Shown: positions 42,314 through 50,598, counted from the stretch's first letter. The stretch is 64,000 nt of DNA from VXLM01 sp034421575 (GCA_034421575.1 DAOUKG010000049.1:1-64000), one strand, 5' to 3'. Numbers and translations: made by a program. Notes: generated from the letters alone by a model not told the origin.

Positions 42314-43165
42314 ATGCGCGCTGCTTTACTACTGTTGTCACTCTCAGTGCTGGCCGGCTGTTCGTTGATACCGGTTGGGGATGCCGGAGATCGTGAATGC
42401 GTGAATTCCAGGCCTCTCCGTGCGGCTGCCCCTGCCCTCGCTCCCATTCCTCAGCCAAAACTGCTCAGTCGTACCATCGAAGAGCGCGTAGCAGGCGCAG
42501 TCGGTGTAGCGATGGTCCGTCTGGAATCAACCACATACCAGCTACCCGACCGAGCTGCGAACAACCGCATCAATCTTGGCACCGTTACGCTCGATTTCGC
42601 CGTATTGGAGTCTCTGAAGACCGGGCGGCACGTGCCAGAGCGGGTCAGGGCGCGCATGGGTGTGGGCTACGCCTGTGAGTATATCGAGAACGACGAACGC
42701 GACATGGAAGCCCTCGCCGAGTTGAGCGCCGACCTCGAAGAGTTCTTTGGCAACAGGGAATTGATCATGTTTCTGCCGGGGTACGGCGGCTTTGGACTGA
42801 CGAGGGCGATAGTCTCATACCACGAGAGGCCATGGGATAGGCTGGAAGATAGGTATAAAATGTGGGGAGCCTGGAACGACGGCTCGCAATGGCTACTGCG
42901 AGCCGAAGGCATGGGCAGCGACCAAGACCCTCACTTCGTCGATCCTCTCGATGCCGTATATACGGTGCATGTGCCGGAGAACACCATTGCGCTGTCGGAG
43001 ATCCGCGAGAGGGTGAACGCCGTGATTGCCGAAGAGGAGGAGCGAGGGGTTGAGTGCGTTGGCGCACACTACCTATATCAGTGGTATGTGAGGTCAAACG
43101 AGGAGAGCTGGTATCGCGGGCGGGTTGGGTCGGACGGAACGCCGATAGAGTGCATCGAAATCTGA
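42314..43165 (+). CDS. Lipoprotein of unknown function, divergent pair B
   Basis: A 283-residue lipoprotein with lipobox VLAGC (Cys16); GGAGGTG is placed well before the ATG at 42314, so the earlier in-frame start is rejected. Motifs parallel its divergent neighbour: 'VGVAMVRLES', 'TLDFAVLESLKTG', 'FFGNRELIMFLPG' and 'IALSEIRERVNAVIAEE'. 'FLxPG/FLDN' after 'RE' in both hints at a shared surface. No catalytic signature is seen. The function is unknown; likely membrane-anchored outside the cytoplasm. Confidence 0.6.
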   Translation: MRAALLLLSLSVLAGCSLIPVGDAGDRECVNSRPLRAAAPALAPIPQPKLLSRTIEERVAGAVGVAMVRLESTTYQLPDRAANNRINLGTVTLDFAVLESLKTGRHVPERVRARMGVGYACEYIENDERDMEALAELSADLEEFFGNRELIMFLPGYGGFGLTRAIVSYHERPWDRLEDRYKMWGAWNDGSQWLLRAEGMGSDQDPHFVDPLDAVYTVHVPENTIALSEIRERVNAVIAEEEERGVECVGAHYLYQWYVRSNEESWYRGRVGSDGTPIECIEI

Positions 43166-43625
43166 CGCGAAACGCAACGTTATTTCAATTGGGGGTGATG
43201 AGGCCGTATTCTCGACTGATCAGGGTAAGTGTTCAGTCTCCGTGAGTTGGATTGTGAAGACCCCCTCTCTGTATCTCTCCCCCGCCGGGGGAGAGATTGA
43301 TGGTTGTCTGAATCTTTTCCCCGGCGGGGGAGCACCCTCACCCCAGCCCTCTCCCGCGAACGGGAGAGGGGATTAGATTCCCGCTTTCGCGGGAATGACG
43401 GTTATTCAAAGTCCTCCTTTCGCCGGTATGACGGTTATTCAAAGGCGTTCTTTTGCGGGTATGACGGTGGCTGTGTGCGTTGTGCCCTCTCACGAAGTCT
43501 GAACAGTTACGTTGGGAGGGCGTCGGTTCTTGGTCGTGTTTTAGTGTGGTACCATGTCGGCAGCGTGGGGAGCATGGTCCTACACGACTACTCAGGCGCG
43601 TCATCGCCTGCAGCGAGGTGATCGA
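43166..43625. other. Gene-free repeat-rich gap
   Basis: No gene. It starts with the left end of a family B element ('CAATTGGGGGTGATGAGGCCG', about 43185), then 'AAGTGTTCAG', two CTCTCCCCC/GGGGGAGAG hairpins (about 43272-43332), the CCCTCTCCCGCGAACGGGAGAGG palindrome, three 'CGCGGGAATGACGG'-like units (about 43380-43465), and the right end of family A (TCTGAACAGTT, about 43498-43508). Confidence 0.7.
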
Positions 43626-44165
43626 ATGATAGGCAGAATGCTGGGCGCGGCCCGGTTGGATGTTGCCACGTACGAAGATGTGGAGGCGGACGGCAAAGCC
43701 ACCATACAGGCGCTGATCGTGGTGATTGTCGTCACCATCGCGAGTGTGGTTGGCGAGATGCTGGGTGGCGGAGATAACTTCGACGTGGTCAATGCGCTGG
43801 TCATCGGAGTAATCCGAGGAGTGGTGAGTTGGGCAGTCTGGGCGCTGGTAACGTGGATGATCGGCGCCACGATATTGAAGACGGAAGCGACCGAAGCGGA
43901 CTGGGGACAACTGGCTCGATGCACAGGTTTCGCCCAGACGCCGGGGCTTCTGAACTTGTTCAGTTTCGTACCGGCAGTCGGGGGACTCGTTACGATCGTG
44001 GCATTTCTGTGGACGTTCGCGGCCATGGTCGTCGGCGTTCGGCAGAGCTTGGACTACACGTCGACCTTCAGGGCTTTCTTCGTGATCCTGATCGCGTTCA
44101 TCCCGGTGGGCATCATAAACATCGTCATCTACATGGTCACGGGCGGGAACGTCTCGGCGTCGTAG
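43626..44165 (+). CDS. Yip1-domain membrane protein
   Basis: A 179-residue protein with five predicted transmembrane helices resembling the bacterial Yip1 domain (PF04893): cytoplasmic N-terminus 'MLGAARLDVATYEDVEAD', then 'SWAVWALVTWMIGATILKTEATEADWGQLARCTGFAQTPGLL' region and three C-terminal helices. The ATG at 43626 is chosen for its GAGGTG site. The function of bacterial Yip1 proteins is unknown. It is isolated between two repeat-filled gaps. Confidence 0.75.
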   Translation: MIGRMLGAARLDVATYEDVEADGKATIQALIVVIVVTIASVVGEMLGGGDNFDVVNALVIGVIRGVVSWAVWALVTWMIGATILKTEATEADWGQLARCTGFAQTPGLLNLFSFVPAVGGLVTIVAFLWTFAAMVVGVRQSLDYTSTFRAFFVILIAFIPVGIINIVIYMVTGGNVSAS

Positions 44166-44640
44166 GGTCCGGCCTTATACCCAATTGGGTGTGATGAGGC
44201 CGTATTCTCGCTGACTGGGTAAGTGTTCAGTCACCGTGAGTTGGATTGCGAAGACCCCCCTCTCTGTATCTCTCCCCCGGCGGGGGAGAGATTGTGGTTG
44301 TCTGAATCTATTCCCCGGTGGGGGAGAGATTGTGGTTGTCTGAGTCTATTCCCTAGTGGGGGAGAGATTGTGGTTGTGTATCCCCCAGCGGGGGAGAGAT
44401 TATGGTTGTCTGAATCTTTGCCCTCGTGGGGCAGCACCCTCATCCCCGTATCGAGTACGGGGCGGGCTCTACGCCGGAATGACGGGTTAGGGATACTGTG
44501 TCACGTGGTTTGCGGTGTAATCACAACGCCATTGGCATAGGTCTCGATTCTCAGGCCTCTTATCCAGTCCCTGATACCCCGCATCACCCCAAAAAACATG
44601 AGCCTCCCCACCGTGCAGCAATCGAGGCGTTTGTGTCACG
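44166..44640. other. Gene-free repeat-rich gap
   Basis: No gene. It contains the left end of family B ('CCAATTGGGTGTGATGAGGCCG', about 44181-44202), 'AAGTGTTCAG', a 38-bp minisatellite (44263-44435) and the right part of family B ('GCCATTGGCATAGG', about 44528). The order suggests one family B element swollen by internal insertion of the minisatellite. Confidence 0.7.
44263..44435. repeat. 38-bp hairpin minisatellite
   Basis: Units at 44263-44300, 44301-44338, 44339-44376 (38 bases each), 44377-44408 (32) and a partial 44409-44435. Each is 'TCT(G)(A/T)(A/G)TCT(C/A)T', a C-run and G-run that pair (CTCTCCCCCGG/CGGGGGAGAG in unit 1), then ATTGTGGTTG. Two-unit versions occur at about 38744-38818 and 43266-43332, and a single unit near 303. 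Confidence 0.8.
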
Positions 44641-45558
44641 TCATGCACGTTCTGGCGGTTGCCGAACGCGTACGGCATAAGCTATCAGGATTACCAAAAC
44701 GAGCGAGAGGATCCAGATCATGATCCCGAGTACGGGGGGAACGAACTCGGTTACTTCGAGATCGTGACCAGCCCAGATCCGCAGAGTTATGTAGACCGGC
44801 AACAACCCGCTCATCCCGAACAGCGTGAGGATCGTTTCCCTATATGAGCCACAGGCGGGGTCAAAGCGTGGCAACACCTGACTCGTGAAGCGGTCAATTG
44901 CGTCGCTGAATACAGCGACATTCAAAGAGCCCCCCCGGTGCTTGAAGTCAGTCTCCTGCGGCCCGCCAGCCATATCAAGCCGAGACAGCACCCAAACAGC
45001 GAAAAGCGTTACCAAGAGGGTAATGACAACCAAATCCCAAGCGACCGGCCCGCCTACAAACCTAGCAAAGACGAGGTTCGGCATGAGCAAACCTAAACCA
45101 TTGAAGACGGTTGCCAACCCTATTAGCACGAGTGCGTGATTGAAGCTGGTTGTGGACGCCTGTCTCGCGAACCAAACCAGTATCGCGTTTGATGCAAGAA
45201 ATGTTCCCAAACTCCACCACGATGCTGAAACTACCGACGATTGTTCAATATCCGCCACGTCAAGGACCAGATAGTCAACAGTGGCGACGGCTTCGTATAC
45301 GAACGCAAAGCCCCACAACAGAGACAGGGTAGTCCTCCCCAAGCGACGTACACGGAAGTAGAGGATGCCTAGAAGTACCAGCGAGACGTTTAGAAGCGGC
45401 GCTGTATATGAAGGGGAAGAATCAACGTCGAAGGTGATGTTGAAATTGCCGAAAACATGAGTGAGAAGCCACCAACTCGTTTGTTCAACGAGCGTGATGC
45501 CTATGAAAAGCATCAGTTCCCATCGATATCGTGATGCTAAATGAGTCAGTGTCGCCAT
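44641..45558 (-). CDS. Multi-pass membrane protein, tandem paralogue 2
   Basis: A 305-residue protein with about seven or eight hydrophobic helices. I do not recognise the family. It shares with the next upstream gene an identical N-terminus 'MATLTHLASRYRWELML', 'LVWFARxAS...FNHALxLI', 'VLPRFDP', and the end 'AYAVRVRQPPER'; the middle has diverged strongly. A cytoplasmic loop (about residues 195-235) separates two membrane halves. The 5' flank is also duplicated (45511-45636 matches 46605-46730), so each copy probably has its own promoter. Confidence 0.65.
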   Translation of the reverse strand: MATLTHLASRYRWELMLFIGITLVEQTSWWLLTHVFGNFNITFDVDSSPSYTAPLLNVSLVLLGILYFRVRRLGRTTLSLLWGFAFVYEAVATVDYLVLDVADIEQSSVVSASWWSLGTFLASNAILVWFARQASTTSFNHALVLIGLATVFNGLGLLMPNLVFARFVGGPVAWDLVVITLLVTLFAVWVLSRLDMAGGPQETDFKHRGGSLNVAVFSDAIDRFTSQVLPRFDPACGSYRETILTLFGMSGLLPVYITLRIWAGHDLEVTEFVPPVLGIMIWILSLVLVILIAYAVRVRQPPERA

Positions 45559-45636
45559 TCTCGGCTTCCTCTTACGGCCCTATCACCCGCGTCGGCCCGC
45601 TAGTGATACCACCCTTCGCCTGCGATGTACAGGCGC
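45511..45636. repeat. Duplicated 5' block of the membrane-protein pair (with 46605-46730)
   Basis: This block and 46605-46730 (offset 1094) are highly alike. They cover the first codons and the upstream region of both paralogues. Each ends in a conserved stem-loop, CGCCTG and CAGGCG (45617-45622/45630-45635 and 46711-46716/46724-46729). The coding parts beyond the first 17 codons diverge, so the block is conserved by selection or gene conversion. Confidence 0.7.
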
Positions 45637-45707
45637 GTGCCACCTTCGCTGCCGCTTCCGGAGATACAGGTTCTTCCCGGAAAGCGTCTGCTGTGCACGA
45701 GCAAGGT

Positions 45708-46652
45708 CTAAGCTGTTGCCGACGGTTCGATTGTCCCCGGTCGTTCCGGCGGCTGACGAACACGTACCGCGTAGGCGAGGCCTATGATCAAAGCTGTCTC
45801 GACTGCCCACCACAAAAGCTGAATTGCCGAGAACGCGAAGACATCAGTGAGTTCCGGACCTTCGCCAATCCAGGGTCCGAATTTTGAGCCGACACGCAGT
45901 AGACAGCTCAGACTCAACAGGGCGATGATCACCTCTTTGTACCTGCCTCGATCGGGGTCAAATCTCGGCAAAACTCGGCTCATCAAGAATTTCACCGTGC
46001 CTCCGAAAAAGGAGACGTCCCTGGGGGCGCTACGTTTGGCGGCAGTAACGTCTGAATCGTCAACACTGTGAAGCCGCGTCAACACCCACAACGCGAAGAG
46101 CTTCAGTACGGCATTGAGAATGGCGGTCTCCCAGGAGAATATCCAGCCGTCCAGTGTGGGGAAAGGAACGAAAGGTATGAGGATGCCCGAGCCATTGAGG
46201 GCTGTCGACAGGGCTATAAGCAGGAGTGCGTGGTTGAAGCTGAACCTTGACGCCAGTCTTGCGAACCAGACCAACACGATGATTGATACCAGTAACTCTA
46301 CACCCGTCCACCAAAATGACCAAACCACAAACAACTGCACTACCTCATCGATCATCACGCTAAAGAATAGATCGACTATCATGCTGGATACTGCGAATAC
46401 CAACACGTAGGCCCACGCCAAGGTCAGCATGGATCTGCCTAAGGCACGTACATGGAAGTAGAAGATGGCCAGCAGAATCGGCTGGACGATCGAGAGTAGC
46501 CCTAAAGCGAGTGTGCTGGCGTCAAGTAAGGCGTCGAGTGCGATCAGAGGGACAATCAGCAATAGCCCGATCACGCCCGACACGAACGGGATGACAAGGA
46601 CCAGCATCAGTTCCCATCGATAGCGTGATGCTAAATGAGTGAGTGTCGCCAT
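45708..46652 (-). CDS. Multi-pass membrane protein, tandem paralogue 1
   Basis: A 314-residue protein, the upstream member of the pair, with the same helix pattern, shared termini and a 'VLPRFDPDRGRYKEVIIALLSLSCLL' stretch near residue 235. No catalytic or transport signature is visible. A gap of 149 bp, itself a duplicated leader, separates it from its paralogue. AAGAGGAAG is a possible ribosome binding site. Function unknown. Confidence 0.65.
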   Translation of the reverse strand: MATLTHLASRYRWELMLVLVIPFVSGVIGLLLIVPLIALDALLDASTLALGLLSIVQPILLAIFYFHVRALGRSMLTLAWAYVLVFAVSSMIVDLFFSVMIDEVVQLFVVWSFWWTGVELLVSIIVLVWFARLASRFSFNHALLLIALSTALNGSGILIPFVPFPTLDGWIFSWETAILNAVLKLFALWVLTRLHSVDDSDVTAAKRSAPRDVSFFGGTVKFLMSRVLPRFDPDRGRYKEVIIALLSLSCLLRVGSKFGPWIGEGPELTDVFAFSAIQLLWWAVETALIIGLAYAVRVRQPPERPGTIEPSATA

Positions 46653-46738
46653 TCTCGGCTTCCTCTTACGGCCCTATCGTTCGCGTCGGTCCGCTAGTGA
46701 TATCACCCTTCGCCTGTTATGTACAGGCGCCGTGGTGA

Positions 46739-46862
46739 GTGCTCAGAGTTCATAGGGTGAACATCCCCCACCCCTATGGATACCCGCCCCGTATTGTGGT
46801 ACGGGGTGACGGTATGACGGTGGCTGTGTGCGTTGATCGCTCTCACCGATTCTGAATAGTTA
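46739..46862. mobile_element. MITE-like element, family A, decayed copy
   Basis: Ends GCTCAGAGTT (about 46741-46750) and CTGAATAGTTA (about 46852-46862) are degenerate family A inverted repeats. The inside carries GGATACCCG, palindrome F (46787-46806) in place of the usual GCGAAAGC core, and GACGGTGGCTGTGTGCGTTGA. It lies immediately upstream of the reductive-dehalogenase-like gene. Confidence 0.6.
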
Positions 46863-46940
46863 GGTACCGTGCATCCGAGTTTGACACCCTGCATCCCATC
46901 TGAGAGCATACTTCAAACCTACGGGAGGCTCGCTATAGCC

Positions 46941-48200
46941 ATGCCCAAGCCGATCAGCCACGTCGTTCGCCGACCGGGGCCGCGTCCCGGAGACCCCGAT
47001 GTCGAGATTCCCGTCGCCGAAGACCTCGTGACCGTGCCCGGCCACCCGGTGCGCGAGGCCGACATTTCCTTCTACGCCCGCGAGGAGCCGCTGGAGCAGT
47101 GGCACATGGAGAAGGGGGCCGACCGCGACTGGGCTTGGACGGTCTACTCCGACGAGTTCTCCGAGTTCCGCAAGGAGCATGACAGCACTGTCAGGCCGCT
47201 CGTGGCGGAGTCGAGAGAGACCGCCGAAATCGAGCCGACGGGCGAGCCGGATGACACCATCGACGTGACCGAGACGATTCGCGCCAAGGGGAAGGAGCTC
47301 GGATTCGGCGAGGTGGGGTTCACCCGGTACGACAGGCGGTACACGTACAAGAGCAAGAAGGGCTGGGTGAAGTTCAACAACGCCATCTGCCTCGCGTGGG
47401 AGCAGGACTACGACGCGACCCAGTCTACGATCAGCATGGCGGCGGAGCACGCGCACTATGGCGCGTACGAGGTCATGGGCGAGGCGGGCCTGCGGCTCGG
47501 CGACTTCATCCGCACCCTCGGCTACCGCGCCCAAGTACACAACCCGAACGACGCGAGCGCGCCGACCATCCCGTATTTCGTCAACGCGGGACTTGGGCAG
47601 CTCGGGGCAAACGGGCAGTTGCTGATGCCGCACTTCGGGTCGCGCGCGCGGCTCATGATGATCACCACCGACGCGCCCGTGCGCCACGACGAGCCGGTCG
47701 ACTACGGCATCAACAAGTTCTGCGACAAGTGCCAGGTCTGCGTCCAGCGGTGTCCGGCGCGGGCGCTCGTGCGCGAAAAAGTGTGGTGGCGCGGCGCACT
47801 CAAGAACAAGGTCATCTACGACCGCTGCCGTCCCCTGATGGTCAAGCTGGACGGGTGCGGCGTCTGCATGAAGGTCTGCCCCGTGCAGAAGTACGGCATG
47901 AAGCCGGTCATGGAGCACTACGTCGAGACCGGCGAGGTGCTCGGCAAGGGGACAGACGACCTCGAAGGGTTCCCGGTGCCCGACGGCCGGTACTTCGGCT
48001 CCGGCGAGCTTCCTCACTTCGACCGCGAGTTCTTCGACTTCCCGCACGGCACCCGCGAGCAGTGGCTATTCGAGCAGCTCAAGGAGCGAATGGACGCCGG
48101 CGAAGAGGTGACGGAAGAGGAGTTGGCCGAGTTCGCCGAGCAGGTCAGGGAAGCCGTCGGTCAGACCAAGCAGGGCTGGGGCAGCACGACGGACGATTAG
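46941..48200 (+). CDS. Reductive-dehalogenase-like Fe-S protein
   Basis: A 419-residue protein. The C-terminal half has two [4Fe-4S] motifs: Cys261-x2-Cys264-x2-Cys267-x3-Cys271-Pro, and Cys296 with Cys306-x2-Cys309-x3-Cys313-Pro, the RdhA/QueG layout. The preceding region ('GEVGFTRYD', 'AEHAHYGAYEVMGEAGLRLGDFIRTLGY') resembles the cobamide-binding nitroreductase-like domain of RdhA and QueG. It has no Tat signal, so it would be cytoplasmic, unlike respiratory RdhA. No rdhB anchor follows. It could be a catabolic dehalogenase or another B12-dependent reductase. ATG 46941 follows GGGAGG at some distance (13 bases). Confidence 0.8.
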   Translation: MPKPISHVVRRPGPRPGDPDVEIPVAEDLVTVPGHPVREADISFYAREEPLEQWHMEKGADRDWAWTVYSDEFSEFRKEHDSTVRPLVAESRETAEIEPTGEPDDTIDVTETIRAKGKELGFGEVGFTRYDRRYTYKSKKGWVKFNNAICLAWEQDYDATQSTISMAAEHAHYGAYEVMGEAGLRLGDFIRTLGYRAQVHNPNDASAPTIPYFVNAGLGQLGANGQLLMPHFGSRARLMMITTDAPVRHDEPVDYGINKFCDKCQVCVQRCPARALVREKVWWRGALKNKVIYDRCRPLMVKLDGCGVCMKVCPVQKYGMKPVMEHYVETGEVLGKGTDDLEGFPVPDGRYFGSGELPHFDREFFDFPHGTREQWLFEQLKERMDAGEEVTEEELAEFAEQVREAVGQTKQGWGSTTDD

Positions 48201-48249
48201 GGGGTGTGTGCGTCGGTCCGTTCGCGCTGAGCAGCGTTGCGCCCACACG

Positions 48250-48346
48250 CCCTTCGACAGGCTCAGGCCGAACGTACTTTCTCGTGGTTGCACGGCAGTT
48301 ACTGACACCCCTGCACGGCCGCGATCGGCCTGAGTTTGTCGAAGGG
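48250..48346. mobile_element. MITE-like element, family G (CCCTTCGACAGG ends)
   Basis: A 97-bp unit with 22-bp terminal inverted repeats: CCCTTCGACAGGCTCAGGCC... from 48250 to 48271 and ...GGCCTGAGTTTGTCGAAGGG from 48325 to 48346, two mismatches. Inside is GGCAGTTACTGACACCCC, also found at about 28013 and 50861. Single ends (GCCCTTCGACAGGCTCAGGG) are scattered across the window, for example 27150, 38281, 38483, 52108. Confidence 0.65.
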
Positions 48347-48461
48347 CCAATGCACAGGTGTGTATACGAGAGTATAGGCTGCCAGATATACACCCCTTGT
48401 ATTCCCAGAATACTGGGGTATTATGGAAATGGACGTTCCGAGTACCCCCGGACCGTATCAC

Positions 48462-48495
48462 CTGCGAAGCCTGCGGCTTCGCAGTTTTGTTTTTC
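48462..48495 (+). terminator. Orphan rho-independent terminator
   Basis: CTGCGAAGCC (48462-48471) and GGCTTCGCAG (48475-48484) form a perfect 10-bp stem with a 3-base loop, followed by TTTTGTTTTT (48485-48494). The nearest upstream gene ends 262 bases away, and the next gene starts 110 bases later, so it may end a small RNA or attenuate a leader. Confidence 0.8.
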
Positions 48496-48604
48496 CGCGG
48501 AGAGACCTATGAAGTGGCTACCATCATCGTATAAACCATCTCGGGGATAGCGCTTTCGAAACTATTGCGGATCCAATCGAATCATTTGATTAAGGAGAAA
48601 AACA

Positions 48605-48838
48605 TTGGAGCGGGTAAGAAATATAACCCACTTGCGTCGTCTCATGCGAGGGAGAGATGTTTGGATACAGGCAGACGTCCCCGGTGGCACTTATGATGTG
48701 CCGGTTCCGAAATCGACTGCCGAATATCTATGGAGAATTACTGAGTGGGAAGATTTCCATTTGGAGTACGAGAAACCAACACCCGGTGATCTCGACCTGT
48801 TTTGCGAACCAGGGGAACTAGGCGAATCTTCCAGCTAG
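48605..48838 (+). CDS. Small protein, unrecognised
   Basis: A 77-residue protein starting at TTG with a good AAGGAG site seven bases ahead. It is soluble, starting with a basic helix ('ITHLRRLMRGRDVW') and ending in an acidic tail ('PGDLDLFCEPGELGE'). I recognise no domain. The region is AT-richer than its surroundings, with less codon bias to G/C. It is 100 bases upstream of another unrecognised gene on the same strand. Possibly horizontally acquired. Confidence 0.5.
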   Translation: MERVRNITHLRRLMRGRDVWIQADVPGGTYDVPVPKSTAEYLWRITEWEDFHLEYEKPTPGDLDLFCEPGELGESSS

Positions 48839-48938
48839 TCAGTGTGGGAGAATATGACTGCATAATCCCTCCAACGCAGTTGATACTCCTCACACGTCAA
48901 AAAAAGCCAATTATGATTGCGAATGAAAGGAGAAGAAA

Positions 48939-49520
48939 ATGGGTAACTCGGTACCAGAGGCGTTCATCTTTATGAAGGTGGTGAGGGAATACGATGGAAA
49001 GACTCTCGATAAGATTGTGGAACGAAAGCAACGTGAACTGAACGACGTGGGAATGACTTACTGGGGCTATGGTGGGACCATTCTTGACCCCACGAAACAG
49101 GTTCAGCCCTTTGTAGGGCGGTGGTTCAGAGAGCAGGAGCCCATCTACTTGTTGATGCACCGAACAAAAGGCAAATTCAAGTCAGAAGCTTCTCCAGCCA
49201 AGGCCACCCGATACTCCGTAGCCAAGAAAGATGAGAAAAGTTGGGAAGACATCCCACCTGGAATCCATCTCCAGCGCACAAAGTGCGCCTTGGTGCTCGA
49301 CGAGATAATAGAGCTAACGCCACATCAGGAACTTAACCTTCGAGATTACGAGGTTGGTATCGGGCCAAGCTGTGGAAACAACGCCGCCGAGTACCTGAAG
49401 GCGCCAAATAGCAAGGGGTGCTTTGTGAAGGCGGAGTCAAGGTATCTTGGCCCTGCTGTGGAGGCGTGCATCACATACCTTGCCCGTCTGAAATTTCCGT
49501 ACGCAGTCTTCCTCGGATAG
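48939..49520 (+). CDS. Unrecognised 193-residue protein
   Basis: A soluble protein with AAAGGAGAAG before its ATG. Features: 'VVREYDGKTLDKIVERKQREL', 'GMTYWGYGGTILDPTKQVQPF', a Lys-rich middle, 'GPSCGNNAAEYLKAP' and 'KFPYAVFLG' at the end. No known catalytic motif is evident. Base composition is lower in GC than the neighbours, as in the 77-residue gene before it, which suggests joint acquisition. It ends ten bases before the convergent NHL gene. Confidence 0.6.
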   Translation: MGNSVPEAFIFMKVVREYDGKTLDKIVERKQRELNDVGMTYWGYGGTILDPTKQVQPFVGRWFREQEPIYLLMHRTKGKFKSEASPAKATRYSVAKKDEKSWEDIPPGIHLQRTKCALVLDEIIELTPHQELNLRDYEVGIGPSCGNNAAEYLKAPNSKGCFVKAESRYLGPAVEACITYLARLKFPYAVFLG

Positions 49521-49530
49521 GCCCCGCAAC

Positions 49531-50598
49531 CTACAGCGGTGGTTCCTGGTACTCCCTGTCCTTTCGGTATACCACGAGCCTGCTCAATGCGTCGGTGATG
49601 AAGATGCGGTTCTGGTCGTCGATGTCGATGCCGACGGGCCGAGAGAACCTGTTGAGGAACTCAATGGGGGCGTCGTTGTGGTTGAGGCGCTTGATGCTTT
49701 CCGGGTCGCGGTCCAGGGCGTACTGGCCTGCCTTTGAGAGTTCGTGCATGTCTCCATACAGAGCGGTGAGGACTTCGCCGTCCGGCTCGTAGATCTGGAC
49801 ACGCCGGTTGCCCCAGTCGGTGACGTAGACGTCGCCGTCGCTGTCGACGGCCACGCCGGAAGGGTTGCACAGCGAGGATGGCGACCCGTTCTGCGAGCCG
49901 AAGGACATGAGGTGCTCGCCGTCCGGGCTGAACTTCTGGACGCGGTTGTTGCCCCAGTCGGCGACGTAGACAGCACCCTCGCAGTCGATGGTGATGCCCC
50001 ACGGCCGGTTGAACTCTCCCTGAGAGTTTCCGGGTGAACCCCACGATTTGAGGTAGTCGCCCGTCCTCGTAAACACCTGGACGCGGTTGTTCATGCTGTC
50101 GACGATGTAGAGGTCGTCGTTGGAGTCGAAGGCGATCCCTGCGGGGCCGTTGAGCATCCCAGGCTCGGAGCCCTTCGTGCCCCACCGGTCGATGTACTCC
50201 CCATCGGCGCCTTGTTGGGGGAATGCCACGATTCCCTCCGGGTCGAATGCCGATATCGTGCATTCGTACTCGTCTGAGGCGAAGACGGTCCCGTCGGTCT
50301 TCGAGATGGCGATGCCGACGGGCCAGGTGAAGCCTCCGCGAGCGAAGTCTCCTATGTGGTCCTCGTCGATGGTCGTCTTGCTGATGCGAAGGTAGGCGTC
50401 GTAGCTGCGGATTTCCAGCTTGGGATAGCCCCAGCCCCGACTGATGACGAAGAGGATGTCGTCGCCCGCCGCCGCGACGTCCATCGGGTAGCAGTACCCG
50501 CCCGTCCTGCCGAACTTGCTCTGGTTGTGCTCGGCCGTCTGCCGCCCGAGGTTATGGCTGTAGTGCCACGTCCGTCCCGCCGCCGTGGTCGTGATCAT
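49531..50598 (-). CDS. NHL-repeat propeller protein, tandem copy 1
   Basis: A 355-residue protein, last of three tandem paralogues. N-terminal signature 'TTAAGRTWHYSHNLGRQTAEHNQSKFGRTGGY' (broken here into motifs TTAAGRTWHYSH and KFGRTGGY), then about five NHL blades such as 'FNRPWGITIDCEGAVYVADW' and a C-terminal 'RFSRPVGIDIDDQNRIFITDA'. No signal peptide is seen. The gene and its upstream flank are near-copies of the 50956-52265 stretch, so it arose by tandem duplication. Confidence 0.88.
   Translation of the reverse strand: MITTTAAGRTWHYSHNLGRQTAEHNQSKFGRTGGYCYPMDVAAAGDDILFVISRGWGYPKLEIRSYDAYLRISKTTIDEDHIGDFARGGFTWPVGIAISKTDGTVFASDEYECTISAFDPEGIVAFPQQGADGEYIDRWGTKGSEPGMLNGPAGIAFDSNDDLYIVDSMNNRVQVFTRTGDYLKSWGSPGNSQGEFNRPWGITIDCEGAVYVADWGNNRVQKFSPDGEHLMSFGSQNGSPSSLCNPSGVAVDSDGDVYVTDWGNRRVQIYEPDGEVLTALYGDMHELSKAGQYALDRDPESIKRLNHNDAPIEFLNRFSRPVGIDIDDQNRIFITDALSRLVVYRKDREYQEPPL

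Larger units (their letters stand above)
48201..48604. other. Gap with an inverted-repeat element and an orphan terminator
   Basis: No gene. It contains a family G element (48250-48346), a CCCAGAATACTGGG hairpin (about 48404-48417) and a strong terminator (48462-48495) with no gene directly ahead. The second half is more AT-rich than the rest of the window and leads into two unrecognised genes. Confidence 0.65.

Noticed and set aside
44263..44435. CRISPR-like array
   Set aside because: Units are contiguous 38-mers with no unique spacers, and no cas genes are present; it is a minisatellite.
46860..48047. 395-residue minus-strand frame across the reductive-dehalogenase-like gene
   Set aside because: Shadow of a gene with two intact Fe-S motifs; no ribosome site and low-complexity composition.
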